In this document: in pieces, positions 25,179 through 36,721 of the stretch
How the letters are laid out: each line of letters starts with the position of its first letter
How positions within the stretch are numbered: position 1 is the first letter of the stretch
Assembly: GCA_902613755.1 (NCBI GenBank)
Contig: CACMIH010000004.1
Coordinates: 62,001 to 126,000 of the forward strand
Origin: an uncultured Pelagibacteraceae bacterium
Lineage (GTDB): Bacteria > Pseudomonadota > Alphaproteobacteria > Pelagibacterales > Pelagibacteraceae
Length of the DNA stretch: 64,000 nucleotides
Direction: 5' to 3'
Position numbers and translations under genes: made by a program
Notes under the pieces: generated by a model
Told to the model about the DNA's origin: nothing
What the model saw: only the letters and a program-made list of their open reading frames with translations
Database searches by the model: none

Positions 25179-25553
25179 TTAAAATTTTGGCTTAAAAACT
25201 AAACAAACACCATTATTACAATATCTTTTTCCAGTTGGTTCTGGACCATCTTCAAATATATGTCCATGATGGCCACCGCATTTTTTACAATGATATTCTG
25301 TTCTTCCATAGCCTAAATGATAATCTGTTTTTGTTTCAAATACATTTGGCAAAGACTCATAAAAAGATGGCCACCCAGATCCACTTTCATATTTAGTATC
25401 TGAATCAAATAATTTTTCACCACAGTTTGCACAATGAAAACTTCCTTCTCTTTTTTCATGATTAAGTTCACTTGATCCAGCAAGTTCTGTACCTTCCTCA
25501 AAGAAAATTAATTTTTGTTCAGCGGTTAAGTTAGGATTAATTTTTTTTGTCAT
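25179..25553 (-). CDS. msrB: Peptide-methionine (R)-S-oxide reductase
   Basis: A 124-residue MsrB. Two zinc-binding pairs are visible (CANCG and CKKCG), together with GSGWPSF, YHCKKCGGHHGHIFEDGPEPTGKRYC and the catalytic cysteine in RYCNN. A second cysteine follows shortly (NGVC) where most MsrB proteins have a serine-rich NSASL segment. It repairs methionine-R-sulfoxide in proteins. It lies 2 bases after the HDAC-like gene. Confidence 0.95.
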   Translation of the reverse strand: MTKKINPNLTAEQKLIFFEEGTELAGSSELNHEKREGSFHCANCGEKLFDSDTKYESGSGWPSFYESLPNVFETKTDYHLGYGRTEYHCKKCGGHHGHIFEDGPEPTGKRYCNNGVCLVFKPKF

Positions 25554-25555
25554 GA

Positions 25556-26449
25556 TTAAATATATTTAGCACAAGTTTGGTGCAACAATGAGTGTAATTC
25601 TACTAATTTTTCAAAATCTTTATTATATCCTCCACCCAAAACTCCACAAAAAGGTATCCTTTTTGAGTAAAAATTTTCCACAACAAGCTCATCTCTTAGT
25701 CTAACACCTTGATCAGAAATTTTTAATTTTCCTAATCGATCATTAAAATGAATATCTACTCCCGCGATATAAAAAACAAAATCAAAATTTTCTTGATTTA
25801 ACTCTAATAAATAGTGTTTTAAGGTTTTGATATAAGTGTCATCTTCTATATTGTCCTCTAGCTCTACATCTAAATCGCTAATAGATTTTTTTGCAGGATA
25901 ATTAGTTTTTGAATGCATGCTAAATGTAAAAACATTTCTATTTTCTTTGAAAATGTCTGAATTTCCGTTTCCTTGATGGACATCAAGGTCTACAATTAAA
26001 ATTCTATTTGCCAAACCTCTGTTTAGCAAATAATGAGCAGCGACTGCCACATCATTAAAAACACAGTAACCTGCACCACCATGGTAGTTTGCATGATGAC
26101 TGCCTCCAGCAGTATTACAGGATATTCCATAATTTATTGCAAGTTTAGATGCTAAAACAGTTCCACCAGTAGCAACCAAGGATCTCTGAACAACACTGTC
26201 AACAAGAGGAAATCCAATCTTTTTTACTGCCTCTTTGCTTAATTTTTTGTTTTTAATATTAATAATATAATTTTCTGAATGTGCATAACTCAATGTTTCA
26301 AGTGAACATGCATATGGTTTATGAAACTTCTTAACAATTTTATTTTGAATCAAATAATTAGCTAATTCTCCAAACTTTTTAATAGGAAATTTGTGGTCAT
26401 CCCCAATTTTTGCAAAATAATCCTCGTGATTAACTACTGGTAACTCCAT
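25556..26449 (-). CDS. HDAC-superfamily deacetylase/amidohydrolase
   Basis: A 297-residue member of the arginase/histone-deacetylase fold (AcuC, acetylpolyamine amidohydrolase group). The catalytic GGSHHANYHGGAGYCVFNDVAVAA segment is present, as are the zinc ligands D and H in VDLDVHQGNG and the third D in AGVDIHFNDRLG. The substrate could be an acetylated lysine, acetylpolyamine or similar amide. Its neighbours (D-2-hydroxyacid dehydrogenase, DadA-like oxidase, DMT exporter) suggest small-molecule amide hydrolysis instead of protein deacetylation; that is inference. Confidence 0.9.
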   Translation of the reverse strand: MELPVVNHEDYFAKIGDDHKFPIKKFGELANYLIQNKIVKKFHKPYACSLETLSYAHSENYIINIKNKKLSKEAVKKIGFPLVDSVVQRSLVATGGTVLASKLAINYGISCNTAGGSHHANYHGGAGYCVFNDVAVAAHYLLNRGLANRILIVDLDVHQGNGNSDIFKENRNVFTFSMHSKTNYPAKKSISDLDVELEDNIEDDTYIKTLKHYLLELNQENFDFVFYIAGVDIHFNDRLGKLKISDQGVRLRDELVVENFYSKRIPFCGVLGGGYNKDFEKLVELHSLLHQTCAKYI

Positions 26450-26451
26450 GG

Positions 26452-27402
26452 CTACTCTAAAACACGGACTGGCTTTCCATCAACGCAAGCCTCCAAATCT
26501 TCAATCATTTGGTTATAAAAAATACTATAATTTTCTGCTGTCACATAACCTATGTGCGGAGTAAGTAACGCGTTTGGTAAAAATCTAAGTTTATTATTCT
26601 CTGGCAAAGGTTCTTTATCATATACATCAATTCCTGCTCCTGCGATCACATTAGTTGACAATGCAATAATTAAATCATCCTCATTAACAATGGGTCCTCT
26701 CGAGGTATTGATAAGAAAGGCTGTTTTTTTCATTTTATCTAATTCTTTTAAAGTTATACAATTCTTATACTTTTCTCCTCCCTGAACATGAATTGAGAGC
26801 ACATCAGAATTTGTAATTAAGTCCTCTTTACTACATGGAAGTACATCTAGTTCTTTACACTTATCTAAGCTTAGATTTTCACTCCAGGCCATAACTTGCA
26901 TACCAAAAGCTTTTCCAATTTTTGCAACTTCTGTACCTACTCTACCTAGACCAATCAAACCCAGGATTTTTCCTTTCAATTCCATTCCAATTGTAGTTTG
27001 CCAATACCCTTGATACATATTATCAATCTCTTCCTTAAAATTTCTAGCTAAACCTAGAATCAATGCCCAAGTTAATTCGGGTGTTGGGTTTAAGTTTATA
27101 TCTGTTCCACAAACTATAATTTTTCTTTTCTTCGCAGCCTCTAAATCAATAGATTTATTTCGTAATCCACTTGTAATTACAAATTTTAAATCATTTAGAT
27201 TGTCAATTAAATTTTTTGTAATCGGAGTTCTTTCTCTCATAATTAATAAGGCCTCAAAATCAGATAATTGTTCAATTGCATCTGCTTCATCTAAAAAGGG
27301 TTCGCTAAAAATCTTAATTTCATATTTCCCAGATAATTTTTCTAAATCTACAAATTGTTGAGCAACATTTTGATAATCGTCTAGTATAGCAACTTTAAGC
27401 AT
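26452..27402 (-). CDS. D-2-hydroxyacid dehydrogenase family protein
   Basis: A 316-residue NAD(P)-dependent dehydrogenase of the SerA/D-isomer family. The Rossmann motif is GLIGLGRVGTEVAKIGKAFGM (about 146-166), and the catalytic triad is in NTSRGPIVNEDDL (R), DKEPLP (E) and TPHIGYV (H). It interconverts a 2-oxoacid and a D-2-hydroxyacid. The start overlaps the end of the upstream DMT gene by 8 bases. Placed downstream of a DadA-like oxidase that would yield a 2-oxoacid, it could reduce that product. Confidence 0.92.
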   Translation of the reverse strand: MLKVAILDDYQNVAQQFVDLEKLSGKYEIKIFSEPFLDEADAIEQLSDFEALLIMRERTPITKNLIDNLNDLKFVITSGLRNKSIDLEAAKKRKIIVCGTDINLNPTPELTWALILGLARNFKEEIDNMYQGYWQTTIGMELKGKILGLIGLGRVGTEVAKIGKAFGMQVMAWSENLSLDKCKELDVLPCSKEDLITNSDVLSIHVQGGEKYKNCITLKELDKMKKTAFLINTSRGPIVNEDDLIIALSTNVIAGAGIDVYDKEPLPENNKLRFLPNALLTPHIGYVTAENYSIFYNQMIEDLEACVDGKPVRVLE

Positions 27403-28297
27403 TTTTAACTTTCTTGTTTGATAACAATATTCCCGTAATAATAAAACAAGCGCCTAAAATATGATAAAACATAAATTTTTCACTAAAAAAAATCATTGCC
27501 ATTATTGCGCTCAATATTGGCATTAGGTGTAAAAAAACACCGGATCGATTAGCTCCAATCATAGATATTCCTTTTATCCATAAAAGAAAAGAAGCCAAAC
27601 CTGGAAATAAAACAACATAAGATAAAATTAAAATAAATGGGAGTTCTAAATTAATTCTAAAGCCAATTTGATATTCAATAAAATAAACTGGTATTAAAAA
27701 TACTAAACCAAAAGTAATTACTACTTGTAGTAATGATATTTGTGATAGCTCATATTTTTTTCCTTTTAACAATGTTGAATACAAAGCCCAAGAAAACATT
27801 GCTATTACCATCGTTATATCACCTTTATTAAAATCTAAATTTTTTAATATTTCGAAATTTGCTTTTGTTATAATCATAATCACACCAGCAAAAGAAAAAA
27901 TTACTCCTATAATCTGAAAAAAATTAGTCTTTTCAATTTTTAAAATTGATGAAAACAACATGATCATCACAGGTATAGTTGAAATCATTAAAACTCCACT
28001 AATCACCTGAGTAAAATTTAAAGAATAATAAACAATAGAATTAAAAACCGTAATACTAGTAACTCCCAAAATAATGAAAAGTTTATAGTTTTTAATTATA
28101 TAGTTTCTTTTCTCTAATATTTCAGGAATCGTAAAAGGTGCTAAAATTAACCAAGCAAAAAGCCATCTGTAAAAATTTAGTGAAAAAGGAGGAACTTCAT
28201 AAAAACTTGCGAGTTTACCTACTACAAAATTTCCTGCCCAGAAAGTTACTGTTAAGAAAAGATATAAATAAGCTAAAAAATTATTATCTTTAGTCAC
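27395..28297 (-). CDS. EamA/DMT-family transporter
   Basis: A 300-residue inner-membrane protein with about ten hydrophobic helices in two EamA repeats. The first repeat begins LYLFLTVTFWAGNFVVGKLASFYEVPPFSLNFYRWLFA and the second contains MFSWALYSTLLKGKKYELSQ and RSGVFLHLMPILSAIMAMIFFSE. It starts with GTG right after the stop of the oxidase gene. Such proteins usually export amino acids or small metabolites. Confidence 0.9.
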   Translation of the reverse strand: MTKDNNFLAYLYLFLTVTFWAGNFVVGKLASFYEVPPFSLNFYRWLFAWLILAPFTIPEILEKRNYIIKNYKLFIILGVTSITVFNSIVYYSLNFTQVISGVLMISTIPVMIMLFSSILKIEKTNFFQIIGVIFSFAGVIMIITKANFEILKNLDFNKGDITMVIAMFSWALYSTLLKGKKYELSQISLLQVVITFGLVFLIPVYFIEYQIGFRINLELPFILILSYVVLFPGLASFLLWIKGISMIGANRSGVFLHLMPILSAIMAMIFFSEKFMFYHILGACFIITGILLSNKKVKNA

Positions 28298-29539
28298 TTA
28301 ACTAAATCTAAGTGAACTATAAGGTTTTAAATCTAAATTTGTATTTTCGTTCGCTATCATCCCTGAAACAATCTTTCCAGAAATTGGACCTAAAGTCCAT
28401 CCTAAATGATGGTGTCCAAAGCAATAATAAATATTTTTGTAATTTTTTGATGGCCCCATAACAGGAAGAAAATCTGGTAAAGTTGGTCTAAATCCTAGCC
28501 ACTCATCCTCATGCTCAGGTAAATCACCAAGCATATATTTTGCATTATTTATCAAATTTTTAACTCTTGATTTAGATAATGGATTATCTAATCCACCAAA
28601 TTCAACCGTTCCAACAACTCTCAAACCTTGCTCCATCGGTGTTATCCCAAATCCACGATTTGAAAATATTACTGGTCGACTTAATAAATGATCACAATTT
28701 TTGAAATGGACGTGATATCCTCGTTCCGTATCTAGTGGTATTTTTTCATCAAGATTATCTGTTAATTTTTTTGAAAAAGCTCCACATGCTATTACAGCTT
28801 TATCAAAAACATAGCCTTGTGTTTCAGTCTTAAAAACTGGTTTTTCATCATCATAACTAATATCTTTAATATTTACTTTATTGAACTTTCCACCTTTTTG
28901 TAAAAATAAATCAAATAATTTTAGAAGAATTCTTTTTGGGTTTCTTGCATGTCTTGCATAAGGATAATATACGCCTGCATGATAAAATGGTTTGATATGA
29001 GGTTCTAGATCATGAATTTCAGCTTTATTAACTAGTTGTTGTTCTACACCTAATTCATCTCTAACTCTTATTTCCAGTTCTCTACTTTTTAAATCTTTAT
29101 CATTCCATATATACAGAATACCTTTGTTTTCTACTAAACCCTCCAAGTCTATTTCCTCAAACAACTCGTCATAAGCTGGTAATGCTAAATCTAAAATTTG
29201 ATGCATATTTTTAGCAGTATGCATCATCTTAGTTTTAGTTGTATTCATTATAAATTTTACAAACCATGGAATCATTTTAGGAACATAATTCCATTTTAAA
29301 GCTAGTGGACCAGTAGAACTTATTAGCATGGCTGGAACATCTGCTAGAACATCGGTTCTATTCAAAGAAAGTGATGCATACGGAGAAAAATGACCTGCAT
29401 TACCGTAAGAAGCCGCTTGGCTCCCTGGATTATCTCTATCAAAAATAGTTACATTAAAACCTTTTTTTTGAAGAAATAGAGCGTTGGATACACCCTGAAT
29501 ACCTGCTCCAACTATTCCAACTTTAAGATTTTTATTCAT
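28298..29539 (-). CDS. FAD-dependent oxidoreductase, D-amino-acid dehydrogenase (DadA)-like
   Basis: A 413-residue DAO-fold flavoprotein. The FAD-binding motif is VGIVGAGIQGVSNALFL, then the SYGNAGHFSP segment typical of DadA and FGHHHLGWTLGPISGKIVSGMI at the C-terminus. An upstream TTG (29554) would add five residues, but the ATG at 29539 gives the normal start. DadA-type enzymes deaminate D-amino acids to 2-oxoacids with electrons to the membrane. It is the first gene of a five-gene minus-strand set reaching msrB. A secondary-amine or hydroxyacid oxidase is the alternative. Confidence 0.88.
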   Translation of the reverse strand: MNKNLKVGIVGAGIQGVSNALFLQKKGFNVTIFDRDNPGSQAASYGNAGHFSPYASLSLNRTDVLADVPAMLISSTGPLALKWNYVPKMIPWFVKFIMNTTKTKMMHTAKNMHQILDLALPAYDELFEEIDLEGLVENKGILYIWNDKDLKSRELEIRVRDELGVEQQLVNKAEIHDLEPHIKPFYHAGVYYPYARHARNPKRILLKLFDLFLQKGGKFNKVNIKDISYDDEKPVFKTETQGYVFDKAVIACGAFSKKLTDNLDEKIPLDTERGYHVHFKNCDHLLSRPVIFSNRGFGITPMEQGLRVVGTVEFGGLDNPLSKSRVKNLINNAKYMLGDLPEHEDEWLGFRPTLPDFLPVMGPSKNYKNIYYCFGHHHLGWTLGPISGKIVSGMIANENTNLDLKPYSSLRFS

Positions 29540-29602
29540 TAAAATGTTATACAATTAAAAATTTGATTTTCAGAGTGACAAATTATGCAAATTTAAATTA
29601 TA

Positions 29603-30727
29603 TTAAGCAATCATTTGTTTATGATTAATTTTTGCACTTAATACTACACCAAAACCAATCATTGTAGCTAACATAGAAGAACCACCATATGACATTATTG
29701 GCAATGGAGATCCAACTATAGGTAGTAGTCCAAGAACCATAGATAAGTTGACCACGATGTAAATAAAAATAGCAAATGCATAACCAAAACAAAAAAGTCT
29801 AGCAAAATTACTTCTTGAAATAGAACCTATTCTTATAATTCTAAAAATTATTATCGAGTATAATATCAAAAGTCCAACTGAACCTATAAACCCAAACTCT
29901 TCAGAGAATAAAGTAAATATAAAATCTGTATGTTTTTCAGGTAAAAAATCTAAATAACTCTGTGTCCCTTTTAAAAAGCCCTTTCCATCAAGACCACCTG
30001 AACCAATAGCTATTTTGGATTGTATAATTTGGTATCCTGCACCTAAGGGGTCTCTATCTGGGTCTAAAAAGGTAAGTATTCTTAATTTTTGATAGGGTTT
30101 TAAAAATGAAATTACAAATGGCAGTGAAATTAAGAAAGTAATAAATGAATATATAAAATATTTAATTTTTACCCCTCCTAACCACAAAATAATTAATCCA
30201 CTTAATGCAATAAGTATTGAGGTACCGAGATCAGGCTGGGAAATTACAAAAATAGTTGGGATTAATATAACCGCCAATACAATTGTAATACTGGTGAATG
30301 AATTTACATTTTCTATTTTTAATCTATGATAATATTTAGCAAGACACATGATAATTGCTATTTTCATTAATTCAGACGGCTGAAGCACAAAAAAATATAC
30401 ATCCATCCATCTTTGTGAACCTGAAGCCTTAATTCCAAAAAAGGATACGTAAATTAATAAAACTATTACTAGAAGATAAATAATATATGAAAAATTATGC
30501 CAGAATTTTATGTTAAAGAAAGCTACAATGATCATTAGTGGAAAAAAAACTGCAAGTTTTACTAAATGATTTTTAGTATGAAATAGTATTTCACCTCCAT
30601 CAGTAGAGTACATAACAAAAACACTTATTATTGAAAGAAGGATAACAGAAATTAACAATATATAGTCTAAGTTTTTTATTTTTTGAAATAATGTAATCTC
30701 ATTATTCAATCTATCATGTTGAAACAT
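29603..30727 (-). CDS. rodA: Peptidoglycan glycosyltransferase RodA
   Basis: A 374-residue SEDS-family polymerase with about ten transmembrane helices. Family marks are QRWMDVYFFVLQPSELMKIAII (SEDS motif), ISQPDLGTSILI, AGYQIIQSKIAIGSGGLDGKGFLKGTQ and the C-terminal LPIVGSPLPIMSYGGSSM. With PBP2 it synthesises lateral-wall peptidoglycan during elongation. The start follows the mrdA stop without a gap, and it ends the mre operon. Confidence 0.96.
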   Translation of the reverse strand: MFQHDRLNNEITLFQKIKNLDYILLISVILLSIISVFVMYSTDGGEILFHTKNHLVKLAVFFPLMIIVAFFNIKFWHNFSYIIYLLVIVLLIYVSFFGIKASGSQRWMDVYFFVLQPSELMKIAIIMCLAKYYHRLKIENVNSFTSITIVLAVILIPTIFVISQPDLGTSILIALSGLIILWLGGVKIKYFIYSFITFLISLPFVISFLKPYQKLRILTFLDPDRDPLGAGYQIIQSKIAIGSGGLDGKGFLKGTQSYLDFLPEKHTDFIFTLFSEEFGFIGSVGLLILYSIIIFRIIRIGSISRSNFARLFCFGYAFAIFIYIVVNLSMVLGLLPIVGSPLPIMSYGGSSMLATMIGFGVVLSAKINHKQMIA

Positions 30728-32650
30728 TTAAATTGTAATCCTCTCAAAATTTGATTGTTTGTTTCTTAATTCATGTCTATCAATAATTAATTTGAATAAT
30801 TTTTTTGCAATAGGTGCTGCCGCCTTACTTCCTGAGCCGCCATGCTCCACAATTATACTCAAAGCATATCTTGGATTAATATAAGGGCCATAAGCAACAT
30901 ATAATGCATGGTCTCTATCCTTATAAGGTATTTGCTCTAATTCTAAATCTAATTCTCTTTCTCTTTTACTTATTCTTTTAACCTGTGCTGTTCCAGTTTT
31001 TCCTGCAAATTGATACTTAGGATCATCAATTCTTGATTTATAAGAGGTTCCAAATCTTTCATTTGTCGAAGCGAACATTGCTTCTTGGACAATCTTAATA
31101 TTTTTTTTGTTTTTGAATAACTTTTTGTCTAATAGAGCATCAGAATTAGAGTCAAATAATAAGCCACTTTCCATTGATTGCTTTGCATCTTCGTATGATA
31201 TTGGGTTGCTATTTACAATTATTTTGGGTTTGATTGCATATCCACCATTTGCAATTTGAGCTGTCATAATGCAGAGTTGTAAGGGCGTTGATTGTATATA
31301 TCCTTGACCAATACCTGTTATAAGTGTTTCTCCTAATACCCAGCCCCTACCAAGATTATTTTTTTTCCATTTTGTATTTGGGAATAGTCCTTTTTTTTCA
31401 TTATCAAAGTATTCACCAAGTACTTTTTTACCTAAACCGAACTTTTCAGCGGTAATATTTAATCGATCAACACCTAACAATCTTGCAACTTCATAAAAAT
31501 AAGTATCACAGGATTGTTTCATTGCATTTCTCAAACTAACCCAACCATGTCCTTTTTCCTTCCAACAGTGAAATGTTTGTCCGTATAACTCCATCTTACC
31601 TGTGCATTTAACTTTAAACTTTGTATCAATAACATTATTTTCTAACGCAGATAGAGCAACGATTGGTTTTATGGTCGATCCTGGAGAGTAAAGACCAGAA
31701 AGAGTTTTGTTAATTAACGGTTTTAAGGGATTATTTCTAATTAATTGCCATTCATCTTGACTTATACCGAATAAAAATAAATTTGGATCATAAGATGGAG
31801 AAGAATACATTGCAATAATATCTCCTGTGTAAATATCCATTACACTTATAGATCCTGCCTTCTCATTCAATAATTCTCCACAGGCTTTTTGAATTTCGGT
31901 ATCAACAGTTAAACGTATTTTTGATCCTTGCTCTCCTTTTTGATGTTCTAATTGATTAATTCTTTTGCCATAAGCATTAACTTCATATCTTTGTATTGCA
32001 TTTGTACCTATTAAGTAGTTTTCAAGTCTCTTTTCAAGACCAACTTTTCCTATTTTCATACCTGGCACAAATCTTTCCTGAATAATTTGACTATCCAAAA
32101 TTTCTTTCTCATTCGGTTGACTTACATATCCAAGAACATGTGTATAAATATCTTTAAATGGATAGTTTCTGGAGATTGTCATAACTGGTTTAACACCAAC
32201 TAGATCGTATAAATAATTATTAATTTTTACAAATTGACTCCAGCTCAAATTTTCCGAAACAATTATACTATCCCAGGGTTTAAGCTCAGCTTTTAATTTA
32301 TTTATCTTTGCAATTTTTTTATCACTTAGATTTAAAAGATTTTTTAATCTAACTAATAAATAATTGAAATTTTCAACTTGCTCAGGAATAATATGTAGTT
32401 GATAAACTTTCAAATTACCTGCAATTACGTTTCCAAAATAATCTACTATGTTTCCCCTTGTAGGTGGAAGTTTCCATTCTCTAATTCTATTTTTGTCTGA
32501 AAGTGTTAGATATTTTGTATTTTCATTTATCTGTAGAGAAAACAAACGGGCAATAATACCAACAAAAACTACAGCTTTTGCCGCTCCGATTATGAACATC
32601 CGTCTGTTTATTACATCGGTTTTTCTTATTCCTGAATTAGATTTAATCAT
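30728..32650 (-). CDS. mrdA: Penicillin-binding protein 2
   Basis: A 640-residue class B PBP, the transpeptidase partner of RodA. One N-terminal membrane anchor (about 18-37) is followed by the PBP dimer domain (LPPTRGNIVDYFGNVIAGN) and the transpeptidase domain. The latter carries S325-T-I-K328 (GSTIKP), S380-C-D382 and K551-T-G553 (KTGTAQ). The second motif reads SCD where SxN is canonical, as is usual for PBP2. It overlaps mreD by 8 bases. Confidence 0.96.
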   Translation of the reverse strand: MIKSNSGIRKTDVINRRMFIIGAAKAVVFVGIIARLFSLQINENTKYLTLSDKNRIREWKLPPTRGNIVDYFGNVIAGNLKVYQLHIIPEQVENFNYLLVRLKNLLNLSDKKIAKINKLKAELKPWDSIIVSENLSWSQFVKINNYLYDLVGVKPVMTISRNYPFKDIYTHVLGYVSQPNEKEILDSQIIQERFVPGMKIGKVGLEKRLENYLIGTNAIQRYEVNAYGKRINQLEHQKGEQGSKIRLTVDTEIQKACGELLNEKAGSISVMDIYTGDIIAMYSSPSYDPNLFLFGISQDEWQLIRNNPLKPLINKTLSGLYSPGSTIKPIVALSALENNVIDTKFKVKCTGKMELYGQTFHCWKEKGHGWVSLRNAMKQSCDTYFYEVARLLGVDRLNITAEKFGLGKKVLGEYFDNEKKGLFPNTKWKKNNLGRGWVLGETLITGIGQGYIQSTPLQLCIMTAQIANGGYAIKPKIIVNSNPISYEDAKQSMESGLLFDSNSDALLDKKLFKNKKNIKIVQEAMFASTNERFGTSYKSRIDDPKYQFAGKTGTAQVKRISKRERELDLELEQIPYKDRDHALYVAYGPYINPRYALSIIVEHGGSGSKAAAPIAKKLFKLIIDRHELRNKQSNFERITI

Positions 32651-33161
32651 TTGCTTGGTATGAAATTCTTTCGTTTAAAAAATTAAAAAATAGAAAAAAT
32701 ATTGGATAAAATAAAAAAGTAAATCCAGAGTTAATTAAATAATTAGTGTAATCAACTTTAATTAAAAAGACTAAATCCAAGATAATTACTTGAATTGAGT
32801 TTATTAATAAAATTGTGAATAATAATGATATCCAGTCCTTCATGAAGTTTGGGGATAAAGTAATGTTTCTTAAATAGGCTGTAACTGAACAGAGAACGAG
32901 ATAACAAAAACTACTAATCCCTATTGGAATTCCTATTACAACATCATTAATGATACCAGCAAAGAAAATTGCAAGGTAACCTAATTGATTAGGATTTCTT
33001 AAGGTCCAAAAGAAAATTAATAAATGAACAAAATTAAAAGCAAAATAATCAAGTTTTAGATAATTAAAATCAAATTCATTAAATACAGAAAAAAATAACA
33101 TTATTATAGGGAGATAAGATAAAAATATTCTTAAAAAGGGACTTTTGTTAAGTGATGACAT
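32643..33161 (-). CDS. mreD: Rod shape-determining protein MreD
   Basis: A 172-residue small inner-membrane protein with five hydrophobic segments. It has the MreD-like order LGYLAIFFAGIINDVVIGIPIGISSFCYLVL in the middle. The sequence is weakly conserved, but its place between mreC and mrdA with overlapping ends makes the call secure. It links MreC to the PBP2/RodA complex. Confidence 0.9.
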   Translation of the reverse strand: MSSLNKSPFLRIFLSYLPIIMLFFSVFNEFDFNYLKLDYFAFNFVHLLIFFWTLRNPNQLGYLAIFFAGIINDVVIGIPIGISSFCYLVLCSVTAYLRNITLSPNFMKDWISLLFTILLINSIQVIILDLVFLIKVDYTNYLINSGFTFLFYPIFFLFFNFLNERISYQAND

Positions 33162-34009
33162 TATTTTTCTCCACCAAATCCATAAGAGACTATCTTTACA
33201 TAGTTCAACTGAGTGAAGTCGGAAAAAAAATTAATTTGTCCATCTGAACTATTATCTATTTTTCCTATTGGTATACCTGGCTTAAATAGCCCTCCAAGTC
33301 CAGATGTATAGGCAATAAATTCTTTATTTTTAAAACCTTCTTTATAATCAATTTGTGTATGTTCAATTGTTCCAAAATTACTTCCAGTTCCAGAAACCAC
33401 AGCCTGAATATCATCTGGCTCTAAAACTGAAGGTATTTTACTATTTAGATCAGACAAGAGTAATGCTCTGGAATTACTATAATTTACCTCAATAATTTGT
33501 CCCACTAAATAAACCTCATCAATAACAGCCATTCCAATTTTTACTTTATCTTTAGTACCTTTATTTAAAACTACTGATTTTAAATAGGGGCTATCTTTAT
33601 CAATTAAAACTCTAGCAAATATATCTTTTGAACTTATGCTTTCATCAATTAATTCTCTAAGCTTTTTATTTTCTGCAGTTAAAAACTCATTTTGTAATTT
33701 AAGTTGCTCAGAATTTTCTATTTTAATCAATTCTTTCTGATGAGTTTCATATAAACCCATATGTAATTTAATTTTAGATGTTATTTCTTTTAATTTATTC
33801 TCTGGGATTGATGCAATATAAGTAGATCTATAAATTACTTCATTAATTCCTAATTTAACAACTTGTATTGCTTTAAAATTAAAATTACTTAAGACAATTA
33901 CAAAGATTGACAAAAAAATTAAAGTTAGTAATGAAAATTTTTGTTTATCTTTTTTTTTTAAAAAAGCTGACCTAATGGCAATTACAAAATCATCTCTGCC
34001 AGTAGCCAT
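33161..34009 (-). CDS. mreC: Rod shape-determining protein MreC
   Basis: A 282-residue bitopic protein: a short cytoplasmic N-terminus, one transmembrane helix (about 23-43), a coiled-coil section (about 75-120, rich in Lys/Glu/Leu), then the MreC beta domain with ARVLIDKDSPYLKSVVLNKGTKDKVKIGMAVI and the IGKID segment. It scaffolds the elongation machinery in the periplasm. Start at ATG 34009, 5 bases after the mreB stop. Confidence 0.94.
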   Translation of the reverse strand: MATGRDDFVIAIRSAFLKKKDKQKFSLLTLIFLSIFVIVLSNFNFKAIQVVKLGINEVIYRSTYIASIPENKLKEITSKIKLHMGLYETHQKELIKIENSEQLKLQNEFLTAENKKLRELIDESISSKDIFARVLIDKDSPYLKSVVLNKGTKDKVKIGMAVIDEVYLVGQIIEVNYSNSRALLLSDLNSKIPSVLEPDDIQAVVSGTGSNFGTIEHTQIDYKEGFKNKEFIAYTSGLGGLFKPGIPIGKIDNSSDGQINFFSDFTQLNYVKIVSYGFGGEK

Positions 34010-34014
34010 TTTTC

Positions 34015-36620
<2,606 letters not shown>

Positions 36621-36641
36621 AACAAAAATTTTCGAAAATCT

Positions 36642-36669
36642 ATAATACAATCTATGAGAGAGATTGCAA
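36642..36669 (-). promoter_or_regulatory. Candidate sigma-70 promoter for leuA-mre operon
   Basis: On the minus strand TTGCAA (36669-36664) and TATTAT (36647-36642) are 16 bases apart. Transcription would begin near 36635, giving a leader of about 15 bases with no Shine-Dalgarno before the ATG at 36620. It lies in the 101-base gap after the peptide-transporter operon, the only obvious break. The match to consensus is good, but this was not tested. Confidence 0.5.
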
Positions 36670-36721
36670 AATAATTAGTTAAATAATCACTTTTAATGGA
36701 CCATTTTAGGCTTGTGAAAAA

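Noticed and set aside
28298..29539. L-2-hydroxyglutarate oxidase (LhgO) to pair with GlaH
   Set aside because: The NAGHFSP segment and C-terminal LGWTLGPISG resemble DadA-type enzymes, and the gene is 13 kb away in another gene set.
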